Positions 45,470-57,800 of a DNA stretch of 64,000 nucleotides are shown here, piece after piece. The translations under genes were made by a program, and so were the position numbers. The DNA is taken from contig OX465284.1 in NCBI GenBank assembly GCA_949987705.1, forward strand, positions 67,751,470-67,815,469, written 5' to 3'. The stretch is from Thereva unica. Lineage: Eukaryota; Arthropoda; Insecta; Diptera; Therevidae. The notes beneath the pieces were generated by a model, which saw only the letters and a list, made by a program, of their open reading frames with translations, ran no database searches and was not told where the DNA came from. How positions within the stretch are numbered: the first letter of the stretch is position 1; every line of letters begins with the position of its first letter.

Positions 45470-45776
45470 AATGATCCCCTCTGAATACCGGGCGCAGCCA
45501 GTTCTATAATGCCTTCTCCGTTTATAAATAGAACAACTCGGTTGTGGAACTCCCTTCCGCAGTCGGTGTTTCCGAGCTCATATAACATCTCTGAGTTCAA
45601 ACGCAAGGTTCATCGACACCTACTCATGCACCCCCCATACCCCTAACCTATCCTTTCTATTCTATCCTTCAGATCAAGCTTACTACTATACATTGCACCA
45701 TGACTCGAACGACATGACGGACTAGTAGTACAAAGGGTGACTCCTAAGCTTCATCGTATCACAAAAAAAAAAAAAT
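45470..45776 (+). pseudogene. LINE 3' end with poly(A) tail
   Basis: The plus-strand reading RTTRLWNSLP, then FPSSYNISEFKRKVHRHLL is the extreme C-terminus of a CR1/Jockey-type reverse transcriptase. About 120 bp of 3' UTR and a run of 13 A at 45764-45776 follow. The 3' UTR resembles 62400-62460. Confidence 0.75.
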
Positions 45777-45939
45777 CCTGATATGGAGGTTCTTTAATAC
45801 GGCCCCTAGACTATTGTGTCAATATTTTGTTCAATATTCTTGCCAATATTATTGATAGTCTGAGGGCCACTTTGGCAGAGACGTTCCGTTTTCTATCATA
45901 TTAATGGAACTGGAAATGGAGGTGTGTCCACCTATCCGT

Positions 45940-47230
45940 AAACGGACGCAGCTAATGATCTCGGGCAGCTGTCTGGACCTCGTCGATCAGCGGAAACGAA
46001 TTCGACTTTGAGTGATTCCGACGATTGAACAAAGAAGTTCGACAGAAAATGAAATCGGAATGAAAAACCTACTGTAATTACGTTGCGGCCAACATGGAAG
46101 AAGCGGCGTCGAGGCACGGGTACCAAACGCTACACCAGACAATCCGGCAGTTAGGCGGCAAAACAATATCAACAAACGACAACATCAAAAAATGATACCG
46201 AACCAACAATAATCGAAGTGAAGACGGCAATGAAATCGTTGAAAATGGAAAAACGTCGGGAACAGTCGAAGTAAGCGCCGAGATTATCAAAGCCGGAGGT
46301 AGTGTCTGTCGGTGACTCCAGGTACTCATAACACACATATGGCATTCAGATCGTGTCCCGTGGGTTTAGAAGAAAGCGATCGTTGTCCTAATTTAAAAAC
46401 ATTCGGGAATGCAAGAATTATCGCGGTATCAGCCTTCTTTCGCTCGTCGGCAAAGTATTTACGAAAATTATACAATCGAGGCTACAGAAACATCGAGAGG
46501 AAACAAGTGGGATTTAAACCACATCGAGGATGCATTGATCAAATATTCGCTCTCCGTCAGCTAAGGGCAGAAAGAATTCGTTGCGGCAAATTAACTGTCG
46601 TCGTTTTCACTCAGTTTCGACTCCGAGTATCGAACTCAAGACGGCGACAAGAACTTCGTAACCGACTTGAAGTTCGCCGACGATAGCCCCGTCTTCGATA
46701 TGATTGCCGCAGCAACGACATCTTATGCGACATTTCCCACATCGCCCAGTCATACAGGTTAAAAATCAATGCGGAAAAGACCGAAGTGCTCACAACGGAC
46801 GGATCGACAGCCAGTGTTTCACCTCGACGGAACCCAAATCGAACAGATTGCGATTTTCAAATATTTGCGATCATTGGTTGGGGGAAAAAGTGGCATCGAT
46901 GGCCGACGTTCACAGTCGCATCGGCCAAGCAACATTCGGCTCGCTCAAGTGATGCATATGGAAACGAACAAATATTTCCATCAAAACGAAAGTACGCCTT
47001 TACCGAACGCTGATCAGTCTGATTTTTCTTTATAGATCGAAAACGTGGACACCCAGACGTTAAGAAGCTCGAGGTTTTCCAAATGCGATGCTTGAGGCAG
47101 ATTCTCGGTGTCTCCCTCCGCGGTCGCCTGCGAAACGAGACAAAGATACGATCAGCAGACACTGATCAAAGAAGAAAGCTCTTGCTGATCAATCTTCGAT
47201 GACGCACATCAAAGGCTGAACATGCGCGCC
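45940..47230 (+). pseudogene. RTE-like LINE, copy 2 (reverse transcriptase region)
   Basis: The plus-strand pieces match copy 1 at 34660-35895. A linker block comes first (NMEEAASRHGYQTLHQTIRQ near 46090), then the fingers (GFKPHRGCIDQIFALRQL near 46510). A KFADDS box with both Asp lies near 46675, NAEKTEVLTTDGS near 46770, and LEVFQMRCLRQILGVSLRGR near 47070. Frameshifts and a deletion between the finger and ADD motifs make it inactive. It extends further 3' than copy 1. Confidence 0.75.
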
Positions 47231-48174
47231 TGCTTTTGCCGACGGCGGTTCCTTTCTGTACCGTATCTTAATGCGGCTAAGGAATAGTTGGGGCCCTTAT
47301 TACTGGTTCGATGTCAGGACACTTTTGGCTTGATTACCGAAGACTGGGTACTGAATTAACATTTAATAGGATAAGAAGGCTGGAGGACCCCATCACTCCC
47401 AGGAATCCCTATGAAGCTAGCCAGATTACCTATATGGGCCCATGTGGATTGCTCTACAAGGCATCTACGGCATCTCACGCCTTGCCTCATTAAGGAATAC
47501 CTACCCCATTTGATCCGCTTGAGGAAATAGAGCTGCCAGAGCCCGAGTGGAAAAGATACTGAAAAATTTGAGGAATTCACCGGGGATATGTGAATAAAAG
47601 CTGCGGCGGTGTCGAAAGATTTATATTTTTAAACAAGAATGCGACTTTACAGAGCTGTCCCGCAAGTAAGTACTAATCACGTCCAATGCTGCTTGACCTC
47701 CGCAATCGAAGGAGAACCCATCTAATGAGTATCCTCAAGTAGAACTTTTACGGCCACCAACATAATCGCCTGCGGTTTGGCCTACAAATATACTACAATA
47801 GGCCGCATGAACTGAATGCAGTACTTTTGAACCCAATACCTCACCAAAGAAGCAACAACGGTAAAAATATAAAATTGGCCTTGGGAAGTACCGGCAGAGC
47901 TGGTATGCGGTTGCGATTTGATGCCAATGGTACATTGATTGTATGGCACGAAAGAAAAATCCCGATCCAATTCTTTAGAGTGGAGTCAATACCAATAGCG
48001 CGCCTGTCTTTGGGACATTTAGCTCTTTAAGCCACTTATATATCTCAAGATTCCTGAAGACAGGCGGTGATAGAGCAGTGCCGGGGAGAGAAGAATTCGA
48101 GGCGAACAGAGATGCTAATAAGTAGGCCTTAAATTTGTTGTCTTTTCATACCTCACCCTTGAATGGGAAGGGAT
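47231..48174. other. Mostly unassigned stretch
   Basis: The repeat block 47674-47790 is the only recognised feature. The plus-strand frame at 47311-47493 may be a LINE RNase H remnant, without firm support. Confidence 0.35.
47674..47790 (-). repeat. Interspersed repeat block, copy 3
   Basis: CGTCCAATGCTGCTTGACCT and ACTTTTACGGCCACCAACAT correspond to 13736-13860. Confidence 0.6.
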
Positions 48175-48183
48175 AGCGCACCG

Positions 48184-49929
48184 TAGTGATGTGGGCCGGG
48201 TAAATACCCAGTGGGAAGGTAAATATAAATTGGGTATTTACCCGGATATTTACCCGATGGTCGTTTAAATACCCAAAACAAGGGTAGTTTCAGTATAATA
48301 AAGATTAGAGATGCGCCGAATATGGGTTGGACCGAATACGAATATTCGGTCAAAAATGTACCGAACCGAACATTCGGCCGAATTATTCGGTTCAGTCTTA
48401 TGCCGGTTCAAGCAGGTTCATATATAACAGAGAAGCGTTCTGCAAGTAGCAGCGCTCGTCCAAACCTCCAGCACTTCGCGCTAGCGCGGCTTACTCACTC
48501 AATGCGCCTTTCTTTCTTTCATTGCAATTTCTCTCGTGATAGAGTAGTTATCGCCAAAAAATAAGGGACTAAAGCAAGAATGTGGGGAAATGAGAATTCC
48601 TTAAACATTAAGGCCCTACGCACATGAGTCGACTGATTAACAATCCCAGTTTCAAAATGGTTTCACCATTATCACGCTCAAATCAGGTTGCATCCAAAAT
48701 GAAACCTTTGTCCAAACACAAGCGCAACTGATTTTAGATCAATCGGTGTTCTGTGCTCACGAAGATTTTGTTGAATAAACTTTCACACGTAGAAATGCAA
48801 CCACACAACTGAAACTGGTGTCATTTTCAAGCGTACAAGCGTTGTATTCGGTGACAGGCAATATAGAAGTGTGTGTGTATTCGAATGCATGCAACGTAAA
48901 TGTCGTTCTACTTTGCACTTTTTATGCCATTCGACAATCATACACACACAATCATACACTCGTTACTTAGACTTTTGGGTTATGTTTAAAAGTCGGGACG
49001 GTAGAAACTCGCCGCATATCATAGAACCGTTGAATGCAGCGCAGGTACGCTTGTCTGTCACCAGTTTGATATTGCTTCCGACCGGCAAGAACAGTCGCAC
49101 GCAAGCAGTTAAAAACCTAGTTTCGAATCGGTCTCGTTTCTGTCGACTCGTGTGTGGATTCTCAATTTTTTATTTTGTGTAATTTTTGATTTTGTGAATA
49201 AATATGGTTACACAAAGAAGTGTTTGTTTCATTTATAAATACTGCCTATCTAAGGTTTCAGGATAAAGCCTCTTTAACATATATATGTAACTCTTCAAAT
49301 AATACTATTTAAATATTCGGTAATTATTCGGCAAACTAACCGAATATTCGGCCGAATACAAACTTTAAAAAATACGCCGAATACGAATATTCGGCGCATC
49401 TCGAACAAAGATATGTATGCCAGCTGCCAGCAAGAATGTGGATTGGCAACGCTGCTGAGCTGATCCTACTCAGAAGTCACTGACACTGCTCTTCCATCCA
49501 TTTTCAGATTATCGTCTTTGTATTTGATTTATGATATCAGTTTATTTTGTTTTTTACATCAAAAGATGTGGAACCTAGCTTTTTGCCGTTTTCAATTAAG
49601 TTTAATTAATTTTTACCCAGGCTGTCATTGCTCAATTAATATTGTTCACGATCAATAAAGCGAATTTCACTATGTAGGTTAGACTAGACCTCTTTGATTT
49701 TATTTCCTTATCTTTCAACCGAAGTGCTAAGTTCCTATTCTGATTAATTTTAATAACTTTCTAATCTTGTAAGAACTCAGAAAAATTAGTTTGCGAACAT
49801 TTCCCAAGGTTTAACTTACTCCGAACTGAATTTTTTAAAATTATAAAATACCCAAGTATTTATGAACATTGGGTATTTACCCTGGACATTTACCCTGATC
49901 CATAAATACCTGGGTATTTTACATCACTA
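48184..49929. mobile_element. Outer hAT element (TAGTGATG ends)
   Basis: The left end TAGTGATGTGGGCCGGGTAA and the inverted right end (reverse complement TAGTGATGTAAAATACCC) flank sequence rich in GGGTATTTACCC motifs. The flanks AGCGCACCG (48175-48183) and AGCGCACG (49930-49937) differ by one inserted base and are a probable 8-bp duplication. Excluding the nested element and one duplication copy, about 640 bp of non-coding DNA remain. TAGTGATG tips and 8-bp duplications are typical of hAT elements. Confidence 0.85.
48306..49404. mobile_element. Inner hAT element (TAGAGATGCGCCGAATA ends)
   Basis: The left end TAGAGATGCGCCGAATATGG and the inverted right end (CGAATATTCGGCGCATCTCG) carry repeated CCGAATA/TATTCGG motifs. 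Flanking octamers ATAAAGAT (48298-48305) and ACAAAGAT (49405-49412) differ at one base. The 1.1-kb body has no transposase. It sits inside the outer hAT element and is therefore younger. Confidence 0.88.
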
Positions 49930-49972
49930 AGCGCACGTACTAAAATTCTTCTCGATGAAACCTGTATATTGA

Positions 49973-50345
49973 TCAGGTAATCATTTGACTATTATGTTTA
50001 AATTTGCCTCGCACGCGAAGGATGCATGGCCTTTTGTTTATTGCTTTAAATGCGACTATGGTGGGCTTCATTCTTTTGCTGACCATAAAGCCTACTCCCA
50101 GCACATGGTGTTTTGTATGACAGCTGTAATATACGTCATACTCAGATTTTTGCAAAACACTATTACCTGTCCATCTCATCTCCTGGATGGCGGCAATGCC
50201 AGCTTTATACTTTGACAGGGTATCGACTAGATGTTGTGAAACTCGAGCTATGTACAGAGTTCGAACATTCCATGAGAAAATTCGTAAATCGTTTTGCTTT
50301 TTTCGTTGCCTCGGTTGACTTCGTTTATTCCAATATCCGAGACAT
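49973..50345 (-). pseudogene. RTE-like LINE endonuclease fragment
   Basis: On the minus strand, FSWNVRTLYIARV and then KAGIAAIQEMRWTGNSVLQK, YDVYYSCHTKHHVLGVGFMV and LRVRGKFK form the N-terminal half of an RTE-type endonuclease, with the catalytic Glu in QEMRW. The frame is open from about 50290 to 49973 apart from small shifts. The catalytic DFN part and the reverse transcriptase are missing. Confidence 0.8.
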
Positions 50346-52385
50346 ATTGCTCGTCATTTCGTTTTTCCGTGTGAGGTTATTACTCTCACGCCAACCTTAC
50401 TTGAAAGGGACTAGCCCGATCATATTAGCTTATCCGCTCTCATAGGATAGTTACTAGTGGCCACCGATAGGAGGTTATGATCATTTTATTCCTCCTATTC
50501 CGCTGATGACTGACCACCAGTTCCTTTATGCATTCCCGATTATATAATCTATTTGATCTAGGCTTCGGCGAATTGATAGAATGGGGAATTAATAAACGCA
50601 TTCCTCCCTGTGCGGTCCTTGTGACAGGGATATTAGCAGAGTTGACGTTTTTGTTTCGGAAAAACATGTCCCAGTCAGTGGTCTGGAAAAGACGATTCAT
50701 TTCTTAACTCGTTTGCTTGGAAATTACTATGGAAAGTGAGCGCAAGCTATCTGGTGGTCCAATTAAGAAGAGGTGAACCGACTTCGACGGAGTATCGCAT
50801 TCGGTGAGAGTTAAGAAAAAATCAAGGAGGCAGGCCACTTGCCTGGGAATAGCTGAAACAGTTTGTATACATGCTTAGAGACCGTGATTTTTTCAGTTAA
50901 CTTTTCATTAAAATTATTTCTCATAAGAACCCAAGTCCTCTATTTCCAATGAGATCAGTACGTGTAATTTTGCGATGCATTTTTCTCAACAAGAAATTTT
51001 CCCTGATTTGTTTATGATAAAATATCTTCAATTTGGTTGGCGTTCAACTGGTTTTCACCATTTTTTCCCGTAACAGCCCAGAATACGCACAAAGAACGGA
51101 ATACGCACCATAAACGAGGAAGCCATTAAAACAGCCGCAAGAGACATTCCCGCTGTAAACGCGCTTATAATGAGTTGATACGCATCGGTGTGAACATGTG
51201 CCGCTGGTCATCAGATAAGGAGACGTAATAAAGTCGTTTATGTGGCGACATCTTGCTTACCAACCAGGTGCGGGTGCAGCGTAATAGTTATTAGTTTATG
51301 GTTATGAGGCCCAAATAATTACCGACTGACAAACGAAGCAAAAATGCATGCAGCAGCAGTAGCGATGTAATTCCGGTGGCTGCGAAGATATCAGCAGTAG
51401 GAAATATTCATGTTTACCTGGGAGACAGGTGTCGTTCGTTTTGTGAAATATTATTTTATGTATGCGATGCTCTTTGGTTGCAAGTATTTATAGCAAAGTT
51501 TTACTGCTGCTTTGCGTTATTTGCATATTGTGTGGATTCTGAACGTATAATGACGACTGCTAGAAACTGTTTGCTTAAGCTTAAGTGGAAGACGCAAAAG
51601 AAGTAGGGAAATCTGCATTTTAGGAATTATCGTGAGTTTAGACTTGATAAATTGCCTGTTTTTTAATATAATTACAGTTTATACGCTGGTGGACTAATTG
51701 GTGCTTGCAGAATAAATTTTCCCCGACGAAACGAGGATCATCTAATCTCTAGTACAATTGACGACTATTTCGCTGAAATATGCAGTGTCTAAAGCCAAAA
51801 AAGACGATGAACGATGTCCCTTCCTCAAAATATCAAGAAAATAAAACTTGGTTCTAGAAATAGCAGTAAGAGACGGATCGTTTAATATTCAAGGTTATAT
51901 CTTCCACCTTTGCCGTGGACATTTCTCTTCTTGGAAGATCATTTCAAAACATCAAGGAGACTTTGTAGTTGGTCAGGCCGATTTCGTTTAAACGACATTT
52001 TGGCTTTGCTGTCATGTCAAAATTTAATATGAACTTGACAGTTGCGTATAGTAGTCGATAACAATTTATTATGGAGCATCTAACGCGTAGTGAATGTAAT
52101 ACGCGTGTGCAGTAACTATCTCCGACTGGTGGAAATATGATCATAAAATCTTCATGGTAGCAACTGAAAGCTGTCCTGAAAGGGATTGGCTAATATGGTC
52201 GTGCATACCAAGCCAAGATGAAAAGCTATCGCGTCGAGGGCAGTGGTTAGTTTTTGGCAGTGGGTAGTTTTTGCATTATCGGTTAATGATATCCTTTGGG
52301 CACCAGTTGCACCCAGCTGTGGCGAGGTGGGGCTCAAGTCACTTATACTTCCATCCTCCGATAATGTTTAGGCTGTCGTTGATCT
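50346..52385. other. Unassigned stretch
   Basis: The first 400 bp may be 5' sequence of the LINE fragment before it. No gene is supported in the rest. Confidence 0.35.
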
Positions 52386-52792
52386 TGTGCCTCCAACTTC
52401 TGTCCACAAGTTTTTGGGGAAGTGTGAATTTCCATCATTGATTTATACAAAAAATTTCTGAAATTTTGGTACAAATAAACGAGCATAAACGCGGTATCTT
52501 CTCAACCACTACCGTGCCCCAAAAGTGTTACCGGGCCAGCGATTCTGCTGAAAGATCCAATTAAGGATGCAAAGTACAGTTTGATGACTGACGCCTCTGG
52601 TTATATTATCGGAGGCGAATTGGAACAATTCAATCGTAACCTGTTGCAACCTTTAGATTTTTATTCCATAAAGCTGTCACCAAGAGAACGGCAGTACTCT
52701 ATATTTGATTGCGAACTTCCGTTTTTTTTCTGTGGGAGGTATTGTGTTCAAAGGTACTGCGGCCATTCATTTACACTCCTACACCTCATATT
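52386..52792 (+). pseudogene. Ty3/gypsy relic, RT connection and RNase H start
   Basis: Plus-strand pieces read PPTSVHKFLG with, one frame on, NFHH.FI, the junction after gypsy reverse transcriptase. RNase H follows: MTDASGYIIGGELEQF, KLSPRERQYSIFDCELP, HSFTLL. The frame breaks several times. It stops at the BEL element, and the next gypsy blocks appear on the same strand at 60820-61500. Confidence 0.75.
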
Positions 52793-53364
52793 TGTACGCC
52801 AACTAATCGTTATAAAAATTATGATTTATTAAACATCCAAAAAAATGGTTGCCGAAATGAAATTATTACTACAAAAATTTTATAAGCCAAAATGGATACG
52901 TATTGATCCGCCGAAAACTACTTTAGCAGTAATATCAAAAAATTTATATAAAATCCTGCTTTACATTTCACTAGTGAAAAACTGTTAGTTATGTATTTCT
53001 CGTTTTCCGTTTTTCTCTTAGATCTCTCCACTGAGAAATAGGGAAATTGAGGCGAATTAACTGCCACCTGTTGCGTATTAGAATTAACGTTTATACTTTA
53101 TCTGCAGCACGAGAATCGAATTAGCAATTGACGTTTCTCTATATTATTGTTTACAAGTGTTTAGTGAAATGTGCAGCGGGCTTAATTAAAATACAAAAAT
53201 ATATTATACAATAATATATAAAATACTTAAAATACTAATATGGTTATCATAACTCCGGCTAAGGCCTCCAAGATCATCTTCCGTCAGATAAGTTGTTTCC
53301 CTATTTTGCGAATTCATCTCTTTGTTTTTGCCTTTTTATTTTTAGCTGCTTTCCGGATGGAACA
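52793..53364 (-). repeat. 3' LTR of the BEL/Pao element (28-bp deletion)
   Basis: In element orientation it begins TGTTCCATCC and ends CGTACA. It lacks the 28 bases found at 59257-59284 in the 5' LTR. Only 6 bases match beyond the deletion, so a 34-bp truncation at the gypsy junction is an alternative. Confidence 0.88.
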
Positions 53365-53542
53365 TACTCCGGGGCGACGTTGGGAGGACGTCCCAATATA
53401 ATTTAAGTAACCAGGGATGACTGTCTAAGGACTTCTGCAATGGTCAAGAATTATATGTGTTCGATCGAGACAAATTTTAATGTGGAGGAATAGGGAGTGA
53501 CAAATACGATCGGAAGTAAGAACTCTGGAGATTATGGGTAAT

Positions 53543-54829
53543 TCATAGTGTCTGCATAAGATTATTAGGATTTTGGTTAGGAGTTGTTTCTATGGGAAGG
53601 AGACATAATTTTGTAATAGGACGTTTACAAATTGAGTCCTTGGTCTTCAAGGATGCGACGCGAACTAAGTTGTCAGAGCCTTCGTGTGTTTCTATGACTC
53701 GCCCAAGCAACCATTTACACGGTGGAAGATTTTCCTGTTTAATTAGCACCAAGTCATCCTTCTGCAAATTCCTCGTTTGAACATTCCATTTTGGACGCTG
53801 TTGTAGTTGCGTCACATAATCATTTTGCCAACGTCTCCAAAACGACTGCATTAATTGCTGTATGTATTGCCAGCGAGTTAAGCTATGTTCCTTGTGGTTC
53901 AAATATGATGGCTCTGGAATTGACAGTATCGGTGCTCCAATTAAAAAGTGCCCAGGAGTTAACGCCGTCAGATCTGAAGGATCACTTGTAACTGGACACA
54001 TAGGCCGCGAATTAAGACAAGATTCGATCTGTGCTGTTAATGTGGTGAGCTCCTCGAATGTTAACGAACTGTTGCCTATAATTCTTCGTAGATGGAATTT
54101 CGTGGATTTTACAGCGCTCTCCCAAATTCCGCCAAAATGTGGTGCTCCTGGTGGTATGAGGTGCCAGTTTATTCCTTGGTCTAACACATTCGGGAGTTCC
54201 TCCTTGAGCTGGTGTAAGTGCCTTCGGAAATCCTTCTCCAGCACAGCCTTCGCGCCTACAAAATTTGTCCCGTTGTCGGAATACATATCGCTGCATAATC
54301 CGCGACGTGCAGTGAATCTTTTGAACGCAGCTAAAAATGCATCAGTCGACAAATCAGATACAACCTCTATATGTACCGCCTTAACTGCTAAGCATACGAA
54401 GATCGCCAAATAACATTTGTATCTTTTTGCATTTCTCAGCTTCGAGGATTTGATGTCCATTGGTCCACAGTAATCAACTCCTACGTGACTAAATGGTCTG
54501 GAGATGTTGGTTCGCGGTGCTGGTAAACTCCCCATCAGCTGGCTACAACATTCAGCTCTTTGCCTAAAACAAATCATACACTTATGAATGCGTGCTCTAA
54601 CTGCGCTTCGAGCTCTTAATATCCAGTACTCTCGCCTTAATAATCCAAGCACTAATTGAGGCCCCCCGTGAAGAGTGATTCTGTGCATATCATCGATGAT
54701 TAAGTCCGTGATGTGATGTTGACTTGGCAGTATAATCGGATGCTTTTCGGTCCAGGAGATGTTAGCATTTTGTAGTCTGCCCCCTACTCTAAGCACACCC
54801 ATGTGGTCGATAAATGGATTTAGCTTCAA
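53543..54829 (-). CDS. BEL/Pao integrase region
   Basis: The 428-residue frame starts LNPFIDHMGVLRVGGRL. It then shows an HHCC zinc module at about 50-90 (HRITLHGG, then CMICFRQRAECC). The catalytic core follows with all three acidic residues: Asp in VGVDYCGPM, Asp in YSDNGTNFVG, and Glu in PHFGGIWESAVKS. A C-terminal DUF5641-like part follows (WRRWQNDYVTQLQQRPKWN, LVLIKQENLPPCKWLLGRV). The enzyme inserts the element DNA. In the family it is the last part of one Gag-Pol protein. Here it is in another frame from the upstream ORF and overlaps it by 41 bases, so a frameshift separates them; the Met start is probably not natural. Confidence 0.9.
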   Translation of the reverse strand: MKLNPFIDHMGVLRVGGRLQNANISWTEKHPIILPSQHHITDLIIDDMHRITLHGGPQLVLGLLRREYWILRARSAVRARIHKCMICFRQRAECCSQLMGSLPAPRTNISRPFSHVGVDYCGPMDIKSSKLRNAKRYKCYLAIFVCLAVKAVHIEVVSDLSTDAFLAAFKRFTARRGLCSDMYSDNGTNFVGAKAVLEKDFRRHLHQLKEELPNVLDQGINWHLIPPGAPHFGGIWESAVKSTKFHLRRIIGNSSLTFEELTTLTAQIESCLNSRPMCPVTSDPSDLTALTPGHFLIGAPILSIPEPSYLNHKEHSLTRWQYIQQLMQSFWRRWQNDYVTQLQQRPKWNVQTRNLQKDDLVLIKQENLPPCKWLLGRVIETHEGSDNLVRVASLKTKDSICKRPITKLCLLPIETTPNQNPNNLMQTL

Positions 54830-57800
54830 TAGTCGTCCCGAAGACGAGGGAAAGGTGCTTCAAATCTTGATCGAATTCCTGCGCTTGCACTTGTTTAATT
54901 ACAACTTTGTGTGCTCTGTCTAATTCTTGGAATGTCAACCGTTTCGTTATGTTCGGCCCCTTGTTTGATTTGCATCGAGTAATAAAACGCAGAACATATG
55001 CGATAACGCGAATAAGCTTTCGAAGTGAGGAGTATCTACAGATGTTCAGGCCGGAACTTGTTGGTTCAGTGGTTGTATTTAAATTGACCTTTATGGTGCG
55101 CATTTCCACACCCGTGTCCGTTATATCCCTTAATGAGGGCCACTGTTCCTCCGGTTTTTGCAGCCACTGTGGTCCATTCCACCATAATTGATGCCTTATT
55201 GCTTCCGCTGGTAGTAGGCCTCTCGTTGCACAGTCTGCTGGGTTCTCTTGCGTAGGGACGTGATTCCATGCCTCACTGCCACAAATTTCTTGCACCTCGG
55301 CTACCCTATTAGCAACAAATGTCTTATACTTATTGGGATGATTTCTGAGCCACGCTAAAACAATAGTCGAATCCGTCCACGCTCGAAACTTGACATGAGT
55401 GAACTTCATAGCTTTAGTCACTGCTTTGTACAATCGTGCTAATAATGCTGCTCTGCATAGCTCGATGCGCGGTAGAGATATTTGCTTTATAGGTGTCACC
55501 TTTGTTTTTGCTGCCAGAATCGTCACGTTGACATTGCCGGAAGCATAAATCGAGCGGGCATAAAGTACTGCTGCATATGCGTGCAAGGACCCATCACAAA
55601 AACCATGAATTTCGATTGCATCTGACGTAGTACCTATCCATCGAGGGATCTTAATGTCCTTGATCATCTTGAATTGGTTACGAATTTCATTCCACACGCG
55701 AAAAATATCATTTGGAATCTCTTCATCCCAATCAATGCCCTTTAACCATATTGCTTGCATCATCATCTTTGGTTTTATTGTAACTGGTGATAAAAACCCA
55801 AGGGGATCAAATATTTTTGAAACTTCGCTTAAAAATTTTCGTTTTGTGATTGTGATGCTGTCGCCAAATTCAATGTCAATGTTGTACTTAAATACATCCA
55901 GCCTAGGGTACCAATGCATTCCTAAAGTTTTGACCCTTTCGCCGAAATCGAAATTGCGAACGCCACTTAATTCCTTATCTTCGTCAGGAATGTTAGCTAG
56001 TAGTTCGGGTCTATTCGAAGCCCATTTACGAAGATTAAACCCACCGGCCTTTAAGAGTTGTATAATCTGGTCTTGTAATTTCTGAGCACTCTCGATAGAA
56101 TTAGTCCCGGTTAACATGTCATCGACATAAAAATCGGAAAGTGTTATGCGAGATGCTAGAGGATAACGTTCACTTTCATCTCGCGCCAGCTGTTGCAAGG
56201 TCCGAATTGCTAAATACGGTGCCGACGATGTGCCGAAGGTAACTGTTTTCAGCCGATAGTCTTGAATAGGTGCGCTTGGTGATTTTCGCCAAAGTATTCT
56301 TTGATAATCCGCATCATCATCGTGTACCCAAATCTGCCTATACATTTTTTCGATGTCGGCAGTCAAGACAACTTGATGTTTCCTCCATCGTAGCAATAGT
56401 GTCATTAGGTCATCTTGTAGAGTCGGTCCGGTCATAAGAGCTTCGTTGAGGCTGAGCCCATTTGCCGTTCTTGAAGACGCGTCGAATACTACGCGGAGTT
56501 TCGTCGTTGTGCTTTCCTTTATCACCCCGTGATGTGGCAGATAATTTGTTTTGTAACAAACCTGATTGCTACGGTTGACCATGATGCTCTCCATCTCGGT
56601 TGATCGTGCTAACTCCATGTGTTTCAGTTCTAAGTACTCTTCCAAACATTTTGTGTACTCCAAACGTAGTTGTTCGTCTCTGTCGAATGCCGATTCCAGT
56701 TTCCTCAATCGTGATAGAGCAATCCATCGTGAACGGCCAAATTCTGGGGGTGAAGATAGTCGAAACGGTAAGCGCACCATGTACTTTCCTCCTTCTGTCC
56801 TTTGTACAGTGTCCTTGTAATGTTTTTCGCACGCCTTCTCTTCTTCAGTCAAATACTTAACTGGTTGGACTTCCTCCAATTCCCAAAACCTTCTCAGTTG
56901 TTCATCTACTGAGATCTTGCAATGATATGAGGCGACGGTAGTTGCAAGTTTTGGTTTTTCCTCGATTTCCCCAGAAAGTATCCAGCCTAAGATTGTGTTT
57001 TGAGCGATGGGACTGCCTTGTGTATCAACTCTTAGTCCGTTGAGTATTATTCTGCCAAGAATGTCTGCTCCTATTACCATGTCTATTTTACTTGATAAAT
57101 TGTACGTAGGGTCGGCAAGAGTTAAGCCTTGAAGATGTTTCCAGGCGACATTCTTTCTTATAGCCCTGGGAGGCAATACGGTGCTTATATGTTTTAAAAC
57201 TAAAACGTTGGCGAGAAGTTTGCAATTATTATGGAGTGAACGTAATTCAACAGTTGCTTGCGATTGAGCTACTCCCGTTTCGATATCCTCTAATCCTGAA
57301 ATGGTTATGTTTACTGCGCTGCTGGGTATATGCAGTCTCCGTATGATAGACTCCTTTACGAAGGACGCTTGTGAGCCTTGGTCGACCAACGCCCTTACGA
57401 CTATGCTATGTCCATCCTTACCAACTAATTTCGCTAAGGCAGTTGGCAGTAACACTTCATTACCTATCGAAACGTTACCTACATATACATGACTTGAAGA
57501 AGGTACCGCGTCTGTGTCGCTCATTCTGCTGTCGCCCGATCCTTCGTTATTTGCATGAGTCAATCCAGCCCTTGCCTTTGAAGCAATCACTTCTTCATTA
57601 TGCAACAACGTGTGATGTCGATGCCTACACCTGTAGCACGATGTTCTACTTGGACAATGTGAAGCGTTATGACCCTTTGCCAAACAGTTTGAACACAAAT
57701 GTTTGTTAATTACAATATTCCTCTTTCCAGAATGGTCCAGCTTTAAAAATTCCGGGCAGTGCCAAAGTGGATGAGAAGCGGAGCACACAACGCACGAATA

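Noticed and set aside
53862..54413. Plus-strand frame of 183 codons and several others at 53.6-57.7 kb
   Set aside because: They are antisense to the BEL polyprotein and integrase frames and carry no domain of their own.
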